Shown: piece after piece, positions 1 to 9,424 of the stretch
Layout of the letters: every line of letters starts with the position of its first letter
How positions within the stretch are numbered: the stretch's first letter is position 1
NCBI RefSeq assembly: GCF_000425225.1
Contig: NZ_AULJ01000042.1
Location: 1 to 50,317 of the forward strand
From: Pontibacillus marinus BH030004 = DSM 16465
GTDB lineage: Bacteria > Bacillota > Bacilli > Bacillales > BH030062
DNA: 50,317 nt
Direction of reading: 5' to 3'
Made by a program: the position numbers and the translations under genes
Notes under the pieces: model-generated
Seen by the model: the letters and a program-made list of their open reading frames with translations, nothing else
What the model was told of the DNA's origin: nothing
Databases searched by the model: none

Positions 1-400
1 TAGTTCTAGGATGAGGTGTTCTAATTCCAAGGTAGTATAATCCTATCATGACAAGGGTCTAAGCAACTTCTGTGAATATGTTTTCCAATCAATATGTGGT
101 GGGAAAGTCCAAATAATGGTCCGTTAGTCTCCATAATCGCGTGGAGGGAAGGAAACGGCAAACTGTCGTGGTAACAAAGGGAAGACGAGACCCCGCAGGC
201 ACGAGGAGGCTCGGCTATACTATGGAGGTTCTACTAAAACCGCCACATCATGTGGCAACGTAGAACTACCCCACGTCGTGTGGGGCAACAACAGGCTTGC
301 CGTTTCACTGACCGCAACAAACTCCTCAACAGCAACGGACTCCTCTCATTATTATCTCGAAACCAAGTGTTCCACAAACGGGGGCTATTGTTGAACAAAG
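1..400 (+). repeat. Composite palindromic repeat, copy 1 (left part cut by window edge)
   Basis: This stretch holds no gene. It is the spacer (1-117) and type A hairpin (118-340) of the composite repeat, followed by its conserved tail (about 345-385, tatctcg...ccaagt...gggggct). The A hairpin has outer arms ggtccgtt (118-125) and aacggac (334-340). Its inner arms gaaacggcaa (152-161) and ttgccgtttc (297-306) pair perfectly. Inside is a cassette with gttctac/gtagaac arms (228-234, 260-266), the small palindrome gccacatcatgtggc (242-256) and the hairpin ccccac-N5-gtgggg (269-285). The spacer matches the reverse complement of the copy 4 spacer, so a type B hairpin probably lies just left of position 1. 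The shared core is shortened here. I do not recognise the family by name. Confidence 0.85.
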
Positions 401-405
401 AAATA

Positions 406-443
406 CAAAAAAACAAGCTCAGATTAGCTCTGAGCTTGTTTGT
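406..443 (-). terminator. Rho-independent terminator of the amidase gene
   Basis: A perfect inverted repeat (aacaagctcaga/tctgagcttgtt) is followed on the minus strand by a run of seven T. It lies just beyond the stop codon of the minus-strand amidase gene and separates it from repeat copy 1. Confidence 0.8.
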
Positions 444-449
444 GTGATT

Positions 450-2165
450 CTACTTATTCAAATATTCAATGACACCTTTAGCAATGCCCTTCGTAATTTT
501 CTCCTGAAAGCTCTTCGTTTGAACCGTTTTCCCCTCTTGAGGATTCGATAAAAAACCTAGTTCTAACAATAAAGCAGGCTGTCGATTTTCACGAATAACA
601 TGATAATCACCAAATCGTGCTTCGCGATTGTGGAGAGCCGTTGATTGAATCATTGCTCTCTGAACAGTTTGAGCAAAGTCGCGATCGCGCTTGTGATAAT
701 AATACGTTCCAATCCCAGACACACTAGGGGATTGAGGGAAACTATTATAGTGAAGGCTTAAAAATGCATCTGCACCCTTCACATTAGACATTGTAGCTCG
801 AGAGCTTAAGGATATATACGTATCATCCGTACGCGTTAAAATGACATTTGCACCGGCTAATCGAAGGCGTTCTGCTAATCGGTTAGCTGTTTTAATCGTT
901 AACTTCTTCTCATAAAAACCGTCATGACCAATAGTTCCAACATCTCTCCCGCCATGACCAGCATCAATAACGATTGTTTTATTTTTTAACGTTTGGTTTT
1001 TCTGAGACATTTGTTTGATATCTGTTTGACTGTTTGCTACGATCCAGTCCGCAACATAAGCCGTTTTATTATTGTATTCAATTTCATACCATTTGTTTTT
1101 ATGGCTTTTAACTACAAATTGATCGCCCATAGATGCTCGTCCAACAATAGCTGTATCTGTTCCTGGGCCTTTTCGGATGTTCGTAGCATTGTAGAGTAGG
1201 GTGATCCATTGTTTACTATTTGATTCAGTAACCGCCCCTCTTTCTACTAGCCAGTTAGCTACCCAACCTATTTGGCCGTTATCAAGTTTGATTTGATACC
1301 AAGCTTCTTTTTCTTGAAGGAAAGAAAGTTTATCTCCCTGTTTTACTTGAGCAATGACCTGACTCCCCAAGTTACCTTCACTACGTACATTGAGAATAGG
1401 TGTTTCCACCGTAACGGTACCTTTGGCTTGGGCTGTAGATGGGTTGTCATTGTTATTGTCTTCTTGTGTTGAAGCTGGTGCGGATTTCTTAATAAATTGT
1501 GAAGCTACCCATCCTTGATTGTTTTGATATGTAATGTTTGACCAATTTTCTTTTTCAGAGGTCACTGTAACTTTAGTACCTTTGTCTAGTTGGTCAATGA
1601 CTTCAGCTGTTAAAGATGGTTCTCCACGCACATTTAAGTTGTTTACCTGGACCGTTTTTTCCTCAGCTTTTTGCTCATCGGATGAAGCTGAGGCTGTTGT
1701 CGTAACACTTACATAGTCTTGATGTACCCAACCTTGTTCATCTTCATAATTAATTCGGATCCACTTTCCTTGTTCACCTGATTTCGTATAGGATGTTCCT
1801 TTGTTCATATGACCTAAAATGTCATGAGATGTACCTGGTCCTGAGCGAATTCGAAGGCGGTCAACATCAGAAGTTACTTTATCAACTGAACTCGTGCCCT
1901 TTAGGTCAACTAGCCATTTTGCTACCCAGCCTTTTGTAGAATCCATTTGAATTTGTACCCAGTTCCCTTTTTGTTGTATGACAGGATAAGATTCTCCTTC
2001 ATGAACTTGAGTAACCTGTTCATGTGATAAGCCAGGTCCTCCTCGAACATTTAAAGGCTCCACCTTAATGACCGCTGTACTCTCTGCTGAAATATCACTG
2101 CTCATTATGAAAAAAGAACCTATGATAAGAAAAAAGAGGAGCGTGGTGCGTTTTTTAAGTGTCAA
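450..2165 (-). CDS. Exported N-acetylmuramoyl-L-alanine amidase with five SH3b domains (YrvJ-like)
   Basis: A secreted cell-wall hydrolase, 571 aa, predicted to cut the amide bond between N-acetylmuramic acid and L-alanine in peptidoglycan. A signal peptide covers about residues 1-28 (KKR, hydrophobic core, then DISA). Five bacterial SH3 domains follow, at about 30-90, 95-155, 167-226, 246-310 and 318-380, each with an LNVR/LRIR-GPG start and a GWVA end. They should bind the wall. A C-terminal Amidase_3 domain (about 395-570) carries the zinc ligands in DAGHGG, YEKK and LHYN and the catalytic Glu in LLELGF. The start is TTG at 2165, preceded by aggagg at 9 nt. In B. subtilis, yrvJ also sits next to hisS. 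Here it is divergent from the next gene. Family assignment is firm; the physiological role (autolysis or cell separation) is inferred. Confidence 0.9.
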   Translation of the reverse strand: MTLKKRTTLLFFLIIGSFFIMSSDISAESTAVIKVEPLNVRGGPGLSHEQVTQVHEGESYPVIQQKGNWVQIQMDSTKGWVAKWLVDLKGTSSVDKVTSDVDRLRIRSGPGTSHDILGHMNKGTSYTKSGEQGKWIRINYEDEQGWVHQDYVSVTTTASASSDEQKAEEKTVQVNNLNVRGEPSLTAEVIDQLDKGTKVTVTSEKENWSNITYQNNQGWVASQFIKKSAPASTQEDNNNDNPSTAQAKGTVTVETPILNVRSEGNLGSQVIAQVKQGDKLSFLQEKEAWYQIKLDNGQIGWVANWLVERGAVTESNSKQWITLLYNATNIRKGPGTDTAIVGRASMGDQFVVKSHKNKWYEIEYNNKTAYVADWIVANSQTDIKQMSQKNQTLKNKTIVIDAGHGGRDVGTIGHDGFYEKKLTIKTANRLAERLRLAGANVILTRTDDTYISLSSRATMSNVKGADAFLSLHYNSFPQSPSVSGIGTYYYHKRDRDFAQTVQRAMIQSTALHNREARFGDYHVIRENRQPALLLELGFLSNPQEGKTVQTKSFQEKITKGIAKGVIEYLNK

Positions 2166-2355
2166 TGTCGTATTCCTCCTATTTTTTTAATCTAATTTAA
2201 GTAATCTGTCGCTACAAAAAACCGCCCTTACATTTCTAACATACTCATTGAGTAATTTTCCACTTTCGACAAAAAGTCCAATTATCCTCTTTTTTTACGT
2301 AAAAAAATCAAAGTTTAGGGAAAAATGAGTAGAAAGACTGAAGGGAGTTTTGATA

Positions 2356-2532
2356 GTGAGAGAAGGTCATAAGCAACAATCCTTTAATCGAACGAATAAA
2401 GATATATTCGGTGTGAACTTTCATGACTTTATCGAAAAAGATCCACACTTATCACGTATGGAAATGGCACAAGAATTTGGGGTATCTTTGAATGACGTTA
2501 AAAAATTAAAAGAAAGTCTGAATCGTGCTTGA
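2356..2532 (+). CDS. Small helix-turn-helix-like protein (YrzK-like)
   Basis: A short protein of about 58 aa. The C-terminal half (SRMEMAQEFGVSLNDVKKLK) looks like a helix-turn-helix of the sigma-region-4 type, so DNA binding is plausible but not shown. GTG at 2356 is chosen as the start because gggag at 2343-2347 lies 8 nt upstream. A TTG at 2350 is in frame but too close to it. The stop codon lies inside the -35 box of the hisS promoter. B. subtilis has a small gene, yrzK, in the same place before hisS. I believe this is its counterpart, from memory of gene order only. No function is known to me. Confidence 0.7.
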   Translation: MREGHKQQSFNRTNKDIFGVNFHDFIEKDPHLSRMEMAQEFGVSLNDVKKLKESLNRA

Positions 2533-2557
2533 CATTCCATATATACGGGATTATGAT
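2529..2557 (+). promoter_or_regulatory. SigA promoter of the hisS-aspS T-box transcript
   Basis: TTGACA (2529-2534), 17 nt, TATGAT (2552-2557). Transcription should start near 2564 and run into the T-box leader. The -35 box contains the TGA stop codon of the upstream small gene. Confidence 0.8.
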
Positions 2558-2563
2558 AGTAAT

Positions 2564-2864
2564 CAACTCATAAAGTATCTTGAATGAACGAAAATCCATA
2601 TACGAACCAAAGAGGGAAAGAGTAATAAAGAATCACTTGGCCAGAGAGGGAATGCCACAGGCTGGAAGCATTCCTGCAGCGTATCTTTATGAAAGACATT
2701 CCTTAGGTTCCTCATCGAACAGTTAAGCTTAGCTTAGTAGGTGTAGGACGTAGCAGGCGTTAACTGTTTAAGCGGAAGCCTTTGCTTCAATTAGGGTGGC
2801 AACGCGGGAACTCAACTCCCGTCCCTATTCGGTCAATGATCGAATATGGGACGGGAGTTTTTAT
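2564..2864 (+). promoter_or_regulatory. T-box riboswitch leader of hisS-aspS, aspartate-type specifier GAC
   Basis: T-box leaders bind uncharged tRNA and then permit antitermination. Stem I closes with gaacc/ggttc and ataaag/ctttat. The AGTA and GAA loop-E pieces frame a specifier read as GAA-A-GAC-A (GAC at 2695-2697). The conserved T-box agggtggcaacgcgg is at 2793-2807. The terminator (actcccgtccc/gggacgggagt plus T run) is at 2815-2864. The antiterminator bulge reads TGGC, which would pair with a tRNA whose discriminator base is G, as in tRNA-Asp. The Ala leader near 20850 has the same layout (GAA-C-GCT-A), which supports the specifier choice. Confidence 0.9.
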
Positions 2865-2913
2865 ATTATTCAAACAATTTTTAGATAAAATTAGCTCTTT
2901 TAGGAGGATGAAC

Positions 2914-4191
2914 ATGAGTTTTAAATTACCTCGTGGTACCCAGGATATTTTGCCTGGTGAAGTAGAGAAGTGGCAATATGTTGAATCAGTCTTATCCGAT
3001 TTATGTCGTCGTTATCATTATAAAGAGATCCGTACACCGATTTTTGAACATACAGAATTGTTTCAAAGAGGTGTAGGGGATTCGACAGATATTGTTCAAA
3101 AGGAAATGTACACATTTGAAGATCGCGGAGGTCGTAGTCTGACCCTTCGTCCTGAAGGGACAGCTTCCGTAGTACGTTCTTATGTGCAAAATAAACTTTA
3201 CGGACTTCCAAATCAGCCAACAAAGTTATTCTATTTTGGACCGATGTTCCGTTATGAGCGTCCACAACAAGGTCGTACAAGACAGTTTGTTCAATTTGGA
3301 ATTGAAGCTTTAGGAAGTGAAGATCCTGGTATTGATGCTGAAGTTATTGCGCTTGCTATGAACTCCTATCAAGAACTAGGCTTACGTTCATTAAAGCTCG
3401 TCTTAAACAGTCTGGGTGATAAGGAAAGTAGAGAAAATCACCGTCAAGCATTAATTGAGCACTTTAAACCTCATAAAGATGAGCTTTGTAACGATTGTCA
3501 ATCTCGTTTAGAGCAAAACCCAATGCGTGTGCTTGATTGTAAAAAGGATCGTGATCATCCTGCAATGAAGGACGCACCATCTATTTTAGAATATCTAAAT
3601 GATTACTCTCGTGAGTATTTCGAACAAGTTAAAGCTTATTTAGATCAACTAGGTATTCCATATGAAATTGATTCCAATCTTGTCCGTGGCTTAGATTATT
3701 ACAATCACACTGCTTTCGAAATCATGAGTGAAGCAGAAGGATTTGGCGCTATCACAACATTAAGTGGTGGAGGGCGCTACAACGGGCTTGTAGAGGAAAT
3801 TGGTGGCCCTGAATCACCTGGAATTGGTTTTGCTTTAAGTATTGAACGTTTACTTATGGCTTTAGAAGCTGAAGGAGTAGTGCTTCCAATTGAAGAGCAA
3901 TTAGATTGTTATATAGTCGCACTTGGTGATGAAGCGAAAAAAGAAGCTGCTGGTATTGTGTATCAGCTGCGTAAAGCTGGTATTCAGGTAGATAAGGATT
4001 ACGGACAGAAGAAGATTAAATCTCAATTTAAAGCAGCAGATCGCCTGCAATCCAAGTACGTTCTTGTGTTAGGTGAAGATGAACTTGCGAATAAGCAAAT
4101 CAATGTGAAGCGAATGGCAACAGGAGAACAAGAAACGATTGACATAGCTGACGTCGTTGAATATATGAAGAAGGAATTTAAGGGGGAGTAA
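2914..4191 (+). CDS. hisS: Histidyl-tRNA synthetase
   Basis: Class II aminoacyl-tRNA synthetase, 425 aa, that charges tRNA-His in the cytoplasm. The N terminus [14 protein letters not shown] is typical of the family. Motif 2 is in [11 protein letters not shown], the histidine-specific signature is [13 protein letters not shown], and motif 3 includes [11 protein letters not shown]. The C-terminal anticodon-binding domain starts near residue 330. ATG at 2914 is chosen because aggagg at 2902-2907 is 6 nt away and this fits the usual length (about 424 aa). The frame is open further upstream, but that stretch lies within the T-box leader. aspS starts 3 nt after the stop, so the two form one operon under the T-box. 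Confidence 0.97.
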   Translation: MSFKLPRGTQDILPGEVEKWQYVESVLSDLCRRYHYKEIRTPIFEHTELFQRGVGDSTDIVQKEMYTFEDRGGRSLTLRPEGTASVVRSYVQNKLYGLPNQPTKLFYFGPMFRYERPQQGRTRQFVQFGIEALGSEDPGIDAEVIALAMNSYQELGLRSLKLVLNSLGDKESRENHRQALIEHFKPHKDELCNDCQSRLEQNPMRVLDCKKDRDHPAMKDAPSILEYLNDYSREYFEQVKAYLDQLGIPYEIDSNLVRGLDYYNHTAFEIMSEAEGFGAITTLSGGGRYNGLVEEIGGPESPGIGFALSIERLLMALEAEGVVLPIEEQLDCYIVALGDEAKKEAAGIVYQLRKAGIQVDKDYGQKKIKSQFKAADRLQSKYVLVLGEDELANKQINVKRMATGEQETIDIADVVEYMKKEFKGE

Positions 4192-4194
4192 ATC

Positions 4195-5985
4195 ATGAGC
4201 GGGCATCGTCAATTAAGCGGTCAAATCCGTGAAACACATGTAGGAGAGAAAGTACACTTAAAAGGTTGGGTACAAAAGCGTCGTGACTTAGGTGGCTTAA
4301 TCTTTATTGATTTAAGAGACCGTTCTGGAGTGGTTCAAGTTGTATTTAATCCAGAAAGATCATCTGAAGCGTTAGCGACAGCTGATAAAGTACGTAGCGA
4401 ATATGTGATCGAAGTTGCAGGGGATGTTGTAGCACGTGACGAAGGTGCTGTAAACGAAAACCTCGCAACAGGTCGAGTAGAGGTAATGGCAGACTCCATT
4501 TCGATCTTAAATAAATCGAAAAACCCTCCATTCCAACCTCAAGATGACTTAGATGTCGCTGAAGAATTACGTCTTAAGTATCGTTACTTAGACTTGCGAC
4601 GTAACCCAATGCAAGAAACATTTAAATTACGTCATAAGGCAACACAGTCTATTCGTAACTTCCTTAATGACGATGATTTCCTTGAGATGGAAACCCCGAT
4701 GCTAACAAAGAGTACCCCAGAGGGTGCGCGTGACTATCTTGTACCAAGCCGTGTACATGAAGGAGATTTTTATGCACTACCACAATCTCCACAGATCTTT
4801 AAACAGCTGATCATGATGTCTGGTTTTGAGAAGTACTACCAGATTGCACGTTGCTTCCGTGACGAAGACCTTCGTGCAGACCGTCAGCCTGAATTTACAC
4901 AGGTCGATATCGAGACGTCCTTCATGTCTAAAGACGAAATCATGGATATGACTGAACGTATGATGAAGAGAGTTATGAAAGATGTAAAAGATATTGAATT
5001 ACCAACACCATTTCCTCGTATGAAATATGATGAGGCGATGGAACGTTACGGTTCTGACAAGCCTGATACACGCTTCGGCTTAGAACTTGTTAATGTATCT
5101 GATGTTGTAAAAGCTTCTGAATTTAAAGTATTTAAAGGTGCTGTAGAATCAGGGGGAAGCGTCAGTGCGATTAACGTAAAAGGGAAAGCAAGCGAATTTT
5201 CTCGTAAAGATATTGATAAGCTTACTGAATTTGTGAAAATCTATGATGCTAAAGGTTTAGCTTGGGTGAAAGAAAATGAAGGTGAACTTCAAGGGCCAAT
5301 TGCTAAATTCCTTGAAGATGAAGTAGCAGCAGGCTTACGTGAGGCTCTTGAAATTGAAGAAGGAGACCTAATCCTTTTCGTTGCTGATAAGACATCTGTT
5401 GTTCATGAGAGTCTTGGTTCACTTCGTCAAAAGCTTGGTAGAGAGCTTGGTCTTATTGATGAAAGTCAGTTCAATTTCTTATGGGTAACGGACTGGCCAT
5501 TATTTGAATACGATGAGGATTTAGATCGCTATTTTGCTGCTCACCATCCATTTACAATGCCAGAGCGTGAAGACATTGATAAAATGTCAGATCAACCTGG
5601 AGAGACGAAAGCTCAAGCATACGACCTTGTATTAAATGGATATGAATTAGGCGGCGGAAGCCTTCGTATTTACGAAAAGGAACTTCAAGACAAAATGTTT
5701 GAAGTACTTGGTTTCTCTGAAGAGGAAGCAAAGGATCAATTCGGTTTCCTACTAGAGGCTTTAGAATATGGTGCTCCTCCACATGGCGGAATTGCGTTAG
5801 GTCTAGACCGTTTCACAATGATCTTAGCAGGTCGTACAAACTTACGCGACACCATTTTGTTCCCGAAAACAGCGTCAGCTTCAGACTTGTTAACACAAGC
5901 ACCGGATTCTGTAAGTGAGGAACAATTGAAGGAACTTCACCTTGAATTGAATGAAAAAGCTAAGGAAAATCAGAAAAATAAGTAG
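4195..5985 (+). CDS. aspS: Aspartyl-tRNA synthetase
   Basis: Class IIb synthetase, 596 aa, of the bacterial type, with an N-terminal OB-fold anticodon domain (about 1-110), a catalytic core and the bacterial GAD insertion domain (about 280-420). Visible motifs include RYLDLRR, the motif 2 region [16 protein letters not shown] and the motif 3 region [12 protein letters not shown]. It is co-transcribed with hisS, with ATG 3 nt after the hisS stop and aagggggag as ribosome binding site. The upstream leader carries an Asp-type specifier, so this second gene may be the one whose product the leader senses. Whether it charges only tRNA-Asp or also tRNA-Asn cannot be read from the sequence. Confidence 0.97.
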   Translation: MSGHRQLSGQIRETHVGEKVHLKGWVQKRRDLGGLIFIDLRDRSGVVQVVFNPERSSEALATADKVRSEYVIEVAGDVVARDEGAVNENLATGRVEVMADSISILNKSKNPPFQPQDDLDVAEELRLKYRYLDLRRNPMQETFKLRHKATQSIRNFLNDDDFLEMETPMLTKSTPEGARDYLVPSRVHEGDFYALPQSPQIFKQLIMMSGFEKYYQIARCFRDEDLRADRQPEFTQVDIETSFMSKDEIMDMTERMMKRVMKDVKDIELPTPFPRMKYDEAMERYGSDKPDTRFGLELVNVSDVVKASEFKVFKGAVESGGSVSAINVKGKASEFSRKDIDKLTEFVKIYDAKGLAWVKENEGELQGPIAKFLEDEVAAGLREALEIEEGDLILFVADKTSVVHESLGSLRQKLGRELGLIDESQFNFLWVTDWPLFEYDEDLDRYFAAHHPFTMPEREDIDKMSDQPGETKAQAYDLVLNGYELGGGSLRIYEKELQDKMFEVLGFSEEEAKDQFGFLLEALEYGAPPHGGIALGLDRFTMILAGRTNLRDTILFPKTASASDLLTQAPDSVSEEQLKELHLELNEKAKENQKNK

Positions 5986-6008
5986 AAAAATTTACTGATT
6001 ATTAATCC

Positions 6009-6037
6009 TTGATAAGAAAAAGTAGGTATGCTACTAT
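6009..6037 (+). promoter_or_regulatory. SigA promoter of 6S RNA
   Basis: TTGATA (6009-6014), 17 nt, TACTAT (6032-6037). It lies in the aspS-tcdA gap just ahead of the structured RNA. Confidence 0.7.
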
Positions 6038-6043
6038 ACAAGT

Positions 6044-6258
6044 ACAACATTAAAGAAATCAATCCTGATGTGTTCGTCAGCCAACAAATCGTTTTGACCG
6101 AACATTTTTGAATACGGGAGCTTGAGTTTCTATATGGCGCACAAGCCTCATTTGCTTCAGAGGACTTGCAAAATATAGAGCAGGGCACCCACCTGCCGAG
6201 AGCGGGTTCAAAACATTGGGTTAATGACGGCACGATTGGGATTGATTCATGTACATAA
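6044..6258 (+). ncRNA. ssrS: 6S RNA (BsrA/SsrSA type)
   Basis: 6S RNA binds the SigA RNA polymerase holoenzyme and represses transcription in stationary phase. In B. subtilis one 6S RNA (BS190/6S-1) is encoded between aspS and yrvM, the same position as here. The sequence starts like that RNA (cctgatgtgttcgtcag) and folds end to end. gtaca (6042-6046) pairs with tgtac, and aatcaatcc (about 6057-6065) pairs with ggattgatt (about 6239-6247). Inner pairs lead to an apical hairpin, caagcctc...gaggacttg. The RNA is about 200 nt, bracketed by a promoter and a strong terminator. The exact ends are estimates. Confidence 0.85.
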
Positions 6259-6264
6259 CTGAGC

Positions 6265-6297
6265 AGACCTTAAGGAGAGCCTTAAGGTCTTTTTTAT
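6265..6297 (+). terminator. Terminator of 6S RNA
   Basis: A perfect 11-bp stem, agaccttaagg/ccttaaggtct, with an agag loop, followed by six T. Confidence 0.9.
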
Positions 6298-6388
6298 ACT
6301 TTAAATACATAAATCTAATTGTTTATCTTTAAAAAAGCAAAGGAATACTAAAATAGACAACTAAACACGTTACAAGGGGTGTACATAA

Positions 6389-7144
6389 ATGCTTCATCAG
6401 TTTTCTAGAAATGAATTAGCTATTGGGAAACAAGGGTTAGATTTAATGAAAGGCGCTACTGTTGCTGTTTTAGGTATTGGTGGTGTTGGTTCATTTAGTG
6501 TCGAGGCTCTTGCTCGTAGTGGAGTTGGAAAAATCATCTTAATCGATAAAGATGATGTGGATATTACCAATATCAATCGACAAATTCACTCTCTTCTTTC
6601 TACAGTAGGACAATCTAAGGTTGATCTAATGGCAGACCGTGTACTTGATATTAATCCAGAATGTGAAGTCGTTCGATTAAAAATGTTCTATACTGAGGAA
6701 ACGTATGAAGAGCTTTTCCAATATCAACCTGATTATGTACTTGATGCAAGTGACACAATCTCTTACAAGATTCATTTAATAAAAGAATGTTTACATCGTG
6801 ATATTCCGATTATTTCTAGCATGGGTGCTGCCAATAAGATGGATCCAACCCAATTCGAAATCGCTGATATTTTTGATACAAGTTATGACCCAATCGCACG
6901 TGTTATTCGCACGCGTCTTCGTAAAGAAGGATACAAAAAAGGTATTCCAGTGGTATATTCCAAAGAAAAACCTATTCGTATTCGTGAGGACGTAAGACAA
7001 GAAGTAGCTCCTGATAACGCTGAGATTCGTAAAGCAGAAATGCCGCCATCTTCGAATGCATTTGTACCATCTGTGGCAGGCTTAATAATGGCGAGTCATG
7101 TTGTTCAAGAAATTTTAAAACCGATTTCTATTGAACGCTACTAA
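6389..7144 (+). CDS. tcdA: tRNA threonylcarbamoyladenosine dehydratase (YrvM/TcdA)
   Basis: An E1-like ThiF/MoeB-fold enzyme, 251 aa, that uses ATP to cyclise t6A to ct6A at position 37 of tRNAs reading ANN codons. The nucleotide-binding loop GIGGVGS is at residues 29-35, followed by LIDKDDVDITNINRQ, the conserved ATP/Arg-finger region of this family. The PPSSNAFVPSVAGL stretch near the C terminus is also family-typical. Its place after aspS and the 6S RNA matches B. subtilis yrvM. It has its own terminator at 7149-7178, so it is probably monocistronic. The window also holds mtaB, which modifies the same t6A37 position. Confidence 0.93.
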   Translation: MLHQFSRNELAIGKQGLDLMKGATVAVLGIGGVGSFSVEALARSGVGKIILIDKDDVDITNINRQIHSLLSTVGQSKVDLMADRVLDINPECEVVRLKMFYTEETYEELFQYQPDYVLDASDTISYKIHLIKECLHRDIPIISSMGAANKMDPTQFEIADIFDTSYDPIARVIRTRLRKEGYKKGIPVVYSKEKPIRIREDVRQEVAPDNAEIRKAEMPPSSNAFVPSVAGLIMASHVVQEILKPISIERY

Positions 7145-7148
7145 CGGG

Positions 7149-7178
7149 ATCGCAAAGCATTTTTGCTTTGCGATTTTA
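7149..7178 (+). terminator. Terminator after tcdA
   Basis: Stem atcgcaaagc/gctttgcgat with a loop of T, followed by TTTTATC. Confidence 0.75.
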
Positions 7179-7205
7179 TCATTCAATAAGAGAGGAGGAT
7201 AAGAA

Positions 7206-9404
7206 GTGGGGAACATTTATCATGTAAAACAACATTGGTTAGGAAGAGTAAGAGCATCAGATCCGGGGCGGAAAAGGTTACAAAAGGCTGGGAAAGCAAC
7301 ACTAAGTCTAATATTTTCGGTTTTTACTATGCTCTTTATTTTACACATTGCTGGTTTCGAGCAAATCACACCGGCGATTGTTGCTGGGATGGTCGGATTA
7401 GTCAGCATTATGGTTGTAATGGACGAGACAACTCAAGAGAAAAAAGTAACCACACTTCTTATGTCACTCTCTGCAATATTGGGGATCACACTTGGGTCAT
7501 TAGCTTCTGTGAATCCATATTATGTAGGTGTGCTGATGATCAGCGTGATCTTTAGTGCATTTTTCTTTTCTCAATTTAGGGTAAGATATTTTTCGTTTGG
7601 CATGATTGGCTTCTTTACAGTCTATATATCTTCATTTTTGAAACTGAATATTGTTGAATTGCCTTGGTTTTACTTAGGTATAGCTTTAGGGATTATGTAT
7701 GCTTATCTTTTTAACTTTCTTGTTTTTAAAGACTCAGCCACAATCTTAAAGCGTGGTATGCGTTCCTTTCATATACAGGCGAACTTAACGTTTAATATGA
7801 TGATTACCATTATCCAACAACCTAATATAAGCGAAAAAAGAAAGAATCGATTGGAGAAGAATATTAAAATTCTCCGTGCTTATGCTCGAAATGTTTCAGA
7901 AGACTTAGACCAACAGGATGTCAAAGAAATTTGGCCAGGTCTTAAAGCTTCTCAGTTACGTTTGTATGTGTTTGATACTGCGATGTTAGTTGAGACATTA
8001 GGAGATTCAATTAATAAGCTGAAAAATCAAGATGCACTAGAAACCCAGGAATTAAGAAGATTGCTTTTGTGGATTGTTCGCTCTCTTAGAGAGGCAGAGG
8101 TTTTAGCAACGGATTATGACCCACAAAACTTAGAGGAAGCTGAAAAAGCTGTACAGGCTCTTCGTTTAGCACTTAATGAATTTCTTGATAATAGAGAAGA
8201 ACCACAGAAGTGGCTTTATTTAATTCGTAGAATCGAATCTATTGTAAACCATGTAATCGAAGGGGCTACGCGAATTCAACATTCACTTCATAAATGGGAT
8301 GGAGAAATAGAAGAGCCTGACTCTACAGAAGAGAACGAAGATGAAGAAGTATCTGAAGAAGAAGGGATGAACGCTGCGACGAAAAAGGCTATTCAAGCAC
8401 TTGTCGCCTGTTCGTTGTCTATTGTATTAGGGTACATCATTTCACCTATTCAACCTTATTGGATCGTACTTACTTCTTTTATTGTTTTACTGGGAACAGA
8501 GTCTGTTGGACGAACCTATATAAAAGGAATGGAACGTTCTATAGGAACTGTAATTGGGGCAGTTTTCGGGTTTATGTTAGCTAATCTTGTATCTGGTAGG
8601 GCCGCATTAGAGATTACGTTATTGTTCATTGTTGTATTTTTTGCCTTTTACCTTTTAACTGTTTCATACACGTCAACTAGTCTATTTATTACAATGTTGA
8701 TTGCTTTCTTGTATGATATCCTACTTGGTGGTATTTCTATCGAATTATTAGGTGCTCGTGTGATTGATACCATTGTTGGATCAGCGTTAGCACTTGGAGC
8801 AGCAGCATTCATTTTACCGACCAAAACCAAAGATAAAGTGTCCGAAGGCTTTTCATTATACTTAGAAGAGTTACAAAGTTATTTGTTGAAATACGTGAAG
8901 CGGTTCCGTGAAGATACAGATGTTAAGGGCCTTTCTTCTCTAGCATTTTCGATGGATCAACAGCTTCAAACGATTAGAGTGGATGCACAATCTTTAGTGG
9001 AAAGACCTTCGTTTCTTCGGTATGCAAACTTATCCCGCTATATAACGGTTTTTACTGCTATTCATTACTATGCTCAGCATTTAGTGGCCTCATCTTATCA
9101 GAAAAATTTTGAATCTGTTGATGAATTGGAAGACGTCTTTATAAGTATGGAAGAAAAGTTACAGAACAATACGGATACACTAAGTAAACTTATGCAAGGT
9201 GAAGAACGTAGTGGTATTGTTTATACGTTATTTGATGAACGAGAAAAGGTCGAGCGTGTTGCTCCGAGCAGATGGACAGCGAAACGAGACCTCATTCATC
9301 ACTTATATTACATCTGGAAAATTAATCAATCGATCGTTGTGTTAGCTGAAGGATTAGGTGCTGACGTACAAGATCATAAAGAAAAATCCTATCACGACTC
9401 GTGA
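7206..9404 (+). CDS. FUSC-like two-block membrane protein, putative aromatic-acid exporter
   Basis: A 732-aa integral membrane protein with the duplicated layout of the FUSC/ArAE (fusaric acid resistance, AaeB-like) families. The first hydrophobic block is at about residues 30-175 (several helices). It is followed by a soluble helical domain to about 395, with a strongly acidic linker around 370-395. A second hydrophobic block is at about 400-545, starting TKKAIQALVACSLSIVLGY, and a soluble C-terminal domain completes the protein. Family members export aromatic or amphipathic acids using ion gradients. The substrate here is unknown. The start is GTG at 7206, behind agaggagg. The stop codon lies in the loop of a terminator shared with the convergent rsfA gene. 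Confidence 0.75.
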   Translation: MGNIYHVKQHWLGRVRASDPGRKRLQKAGKATLSLIFSVFTMLFILHIAGFEQITPAIVAGMVGLVSIMVVMDETTQEKKVTTLLMSLSAILGITLGSLASVNPYYVGVLMISVIFSAFFFSQFRVRYFSFGMIGFFTVYISSFLKLNIVELPWFYLGIALGIMYAYLFNFLVFKDSATILKRGMRSFHIQANLTFNMMITIIQQPNISEKRKNRLEKNIKILRAYARNVSEDLDQQDVKEIWPGLKASQLRLYVFDTAMLVETLGDSINKLKNQDALETQELRRLLLWIVRSLREAEVLATDYDPQNLEEAEKAVQALRLALNEFLDNREEPQKWLYLIRRIESIVNHVIEGATRIQHSLHKWDGEIEEPDSTEENEDEEVSEEEGMNAATKKAIQALVACSLSIVLGYIISPIQPYWIVLTSFIVLLGTESVGRTYIKGMERSIGTVIGAVFGFMLANLVSGRAALEITLLFIVVFFAFYLLTVSYTSTSLFITMLIAFLYDILLGGISIELLGARVIDTIVGSALALGAAAFILPTKTKDKVSEGFSLYLEELQSYLLKYVKRFREDTDVKGLSSLAFSMDQQLQTIRVDAQSLVERPSFLRYANLSRYITVFTAIHYYAQHLVASSYQKNFESVDELEDVFISMEEKLQNNTDTLSKLMQGEERSGIVYTLFDEREKVERVAPSRWTAKRDLIHHLYYIWKINQSIVVLAEGLGADVQDHKEKSYHDS

Positions 9405-9418
9405 TAGGATTTTTCTTA
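9381..9418. terminator. Bidirectional terminator between the FUSC-like gene and rsfA
   Basis: A perfect 15-bp stem, gaaaaatcctatcac/gtgataggatttttc, with T runs in both directions. The left arm is still coding for the FUSC-like protein, and its TGA stop sits at the loop. Confidence 0.85.
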
Positions 9419-9424
9419 TTGGAT

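Noticed and set aside
1-416. Open frames of 60-65 codons within repeat copy 1, on both strands
   Set aside because: They follow the palindromic arms, lack ribosome sites, and the equivalent frames are broken in other copies.
2921-3280. 119-codon minus-strand frame inside hisS
   Set aside because: Shadow of a strongly conserved gene on the other strand.
5970-6233. 87-codon minus-strand frame between aspS and tcdA
   Set aside because: It is antisense to the 6S RNA, whose folding explains the sequence.
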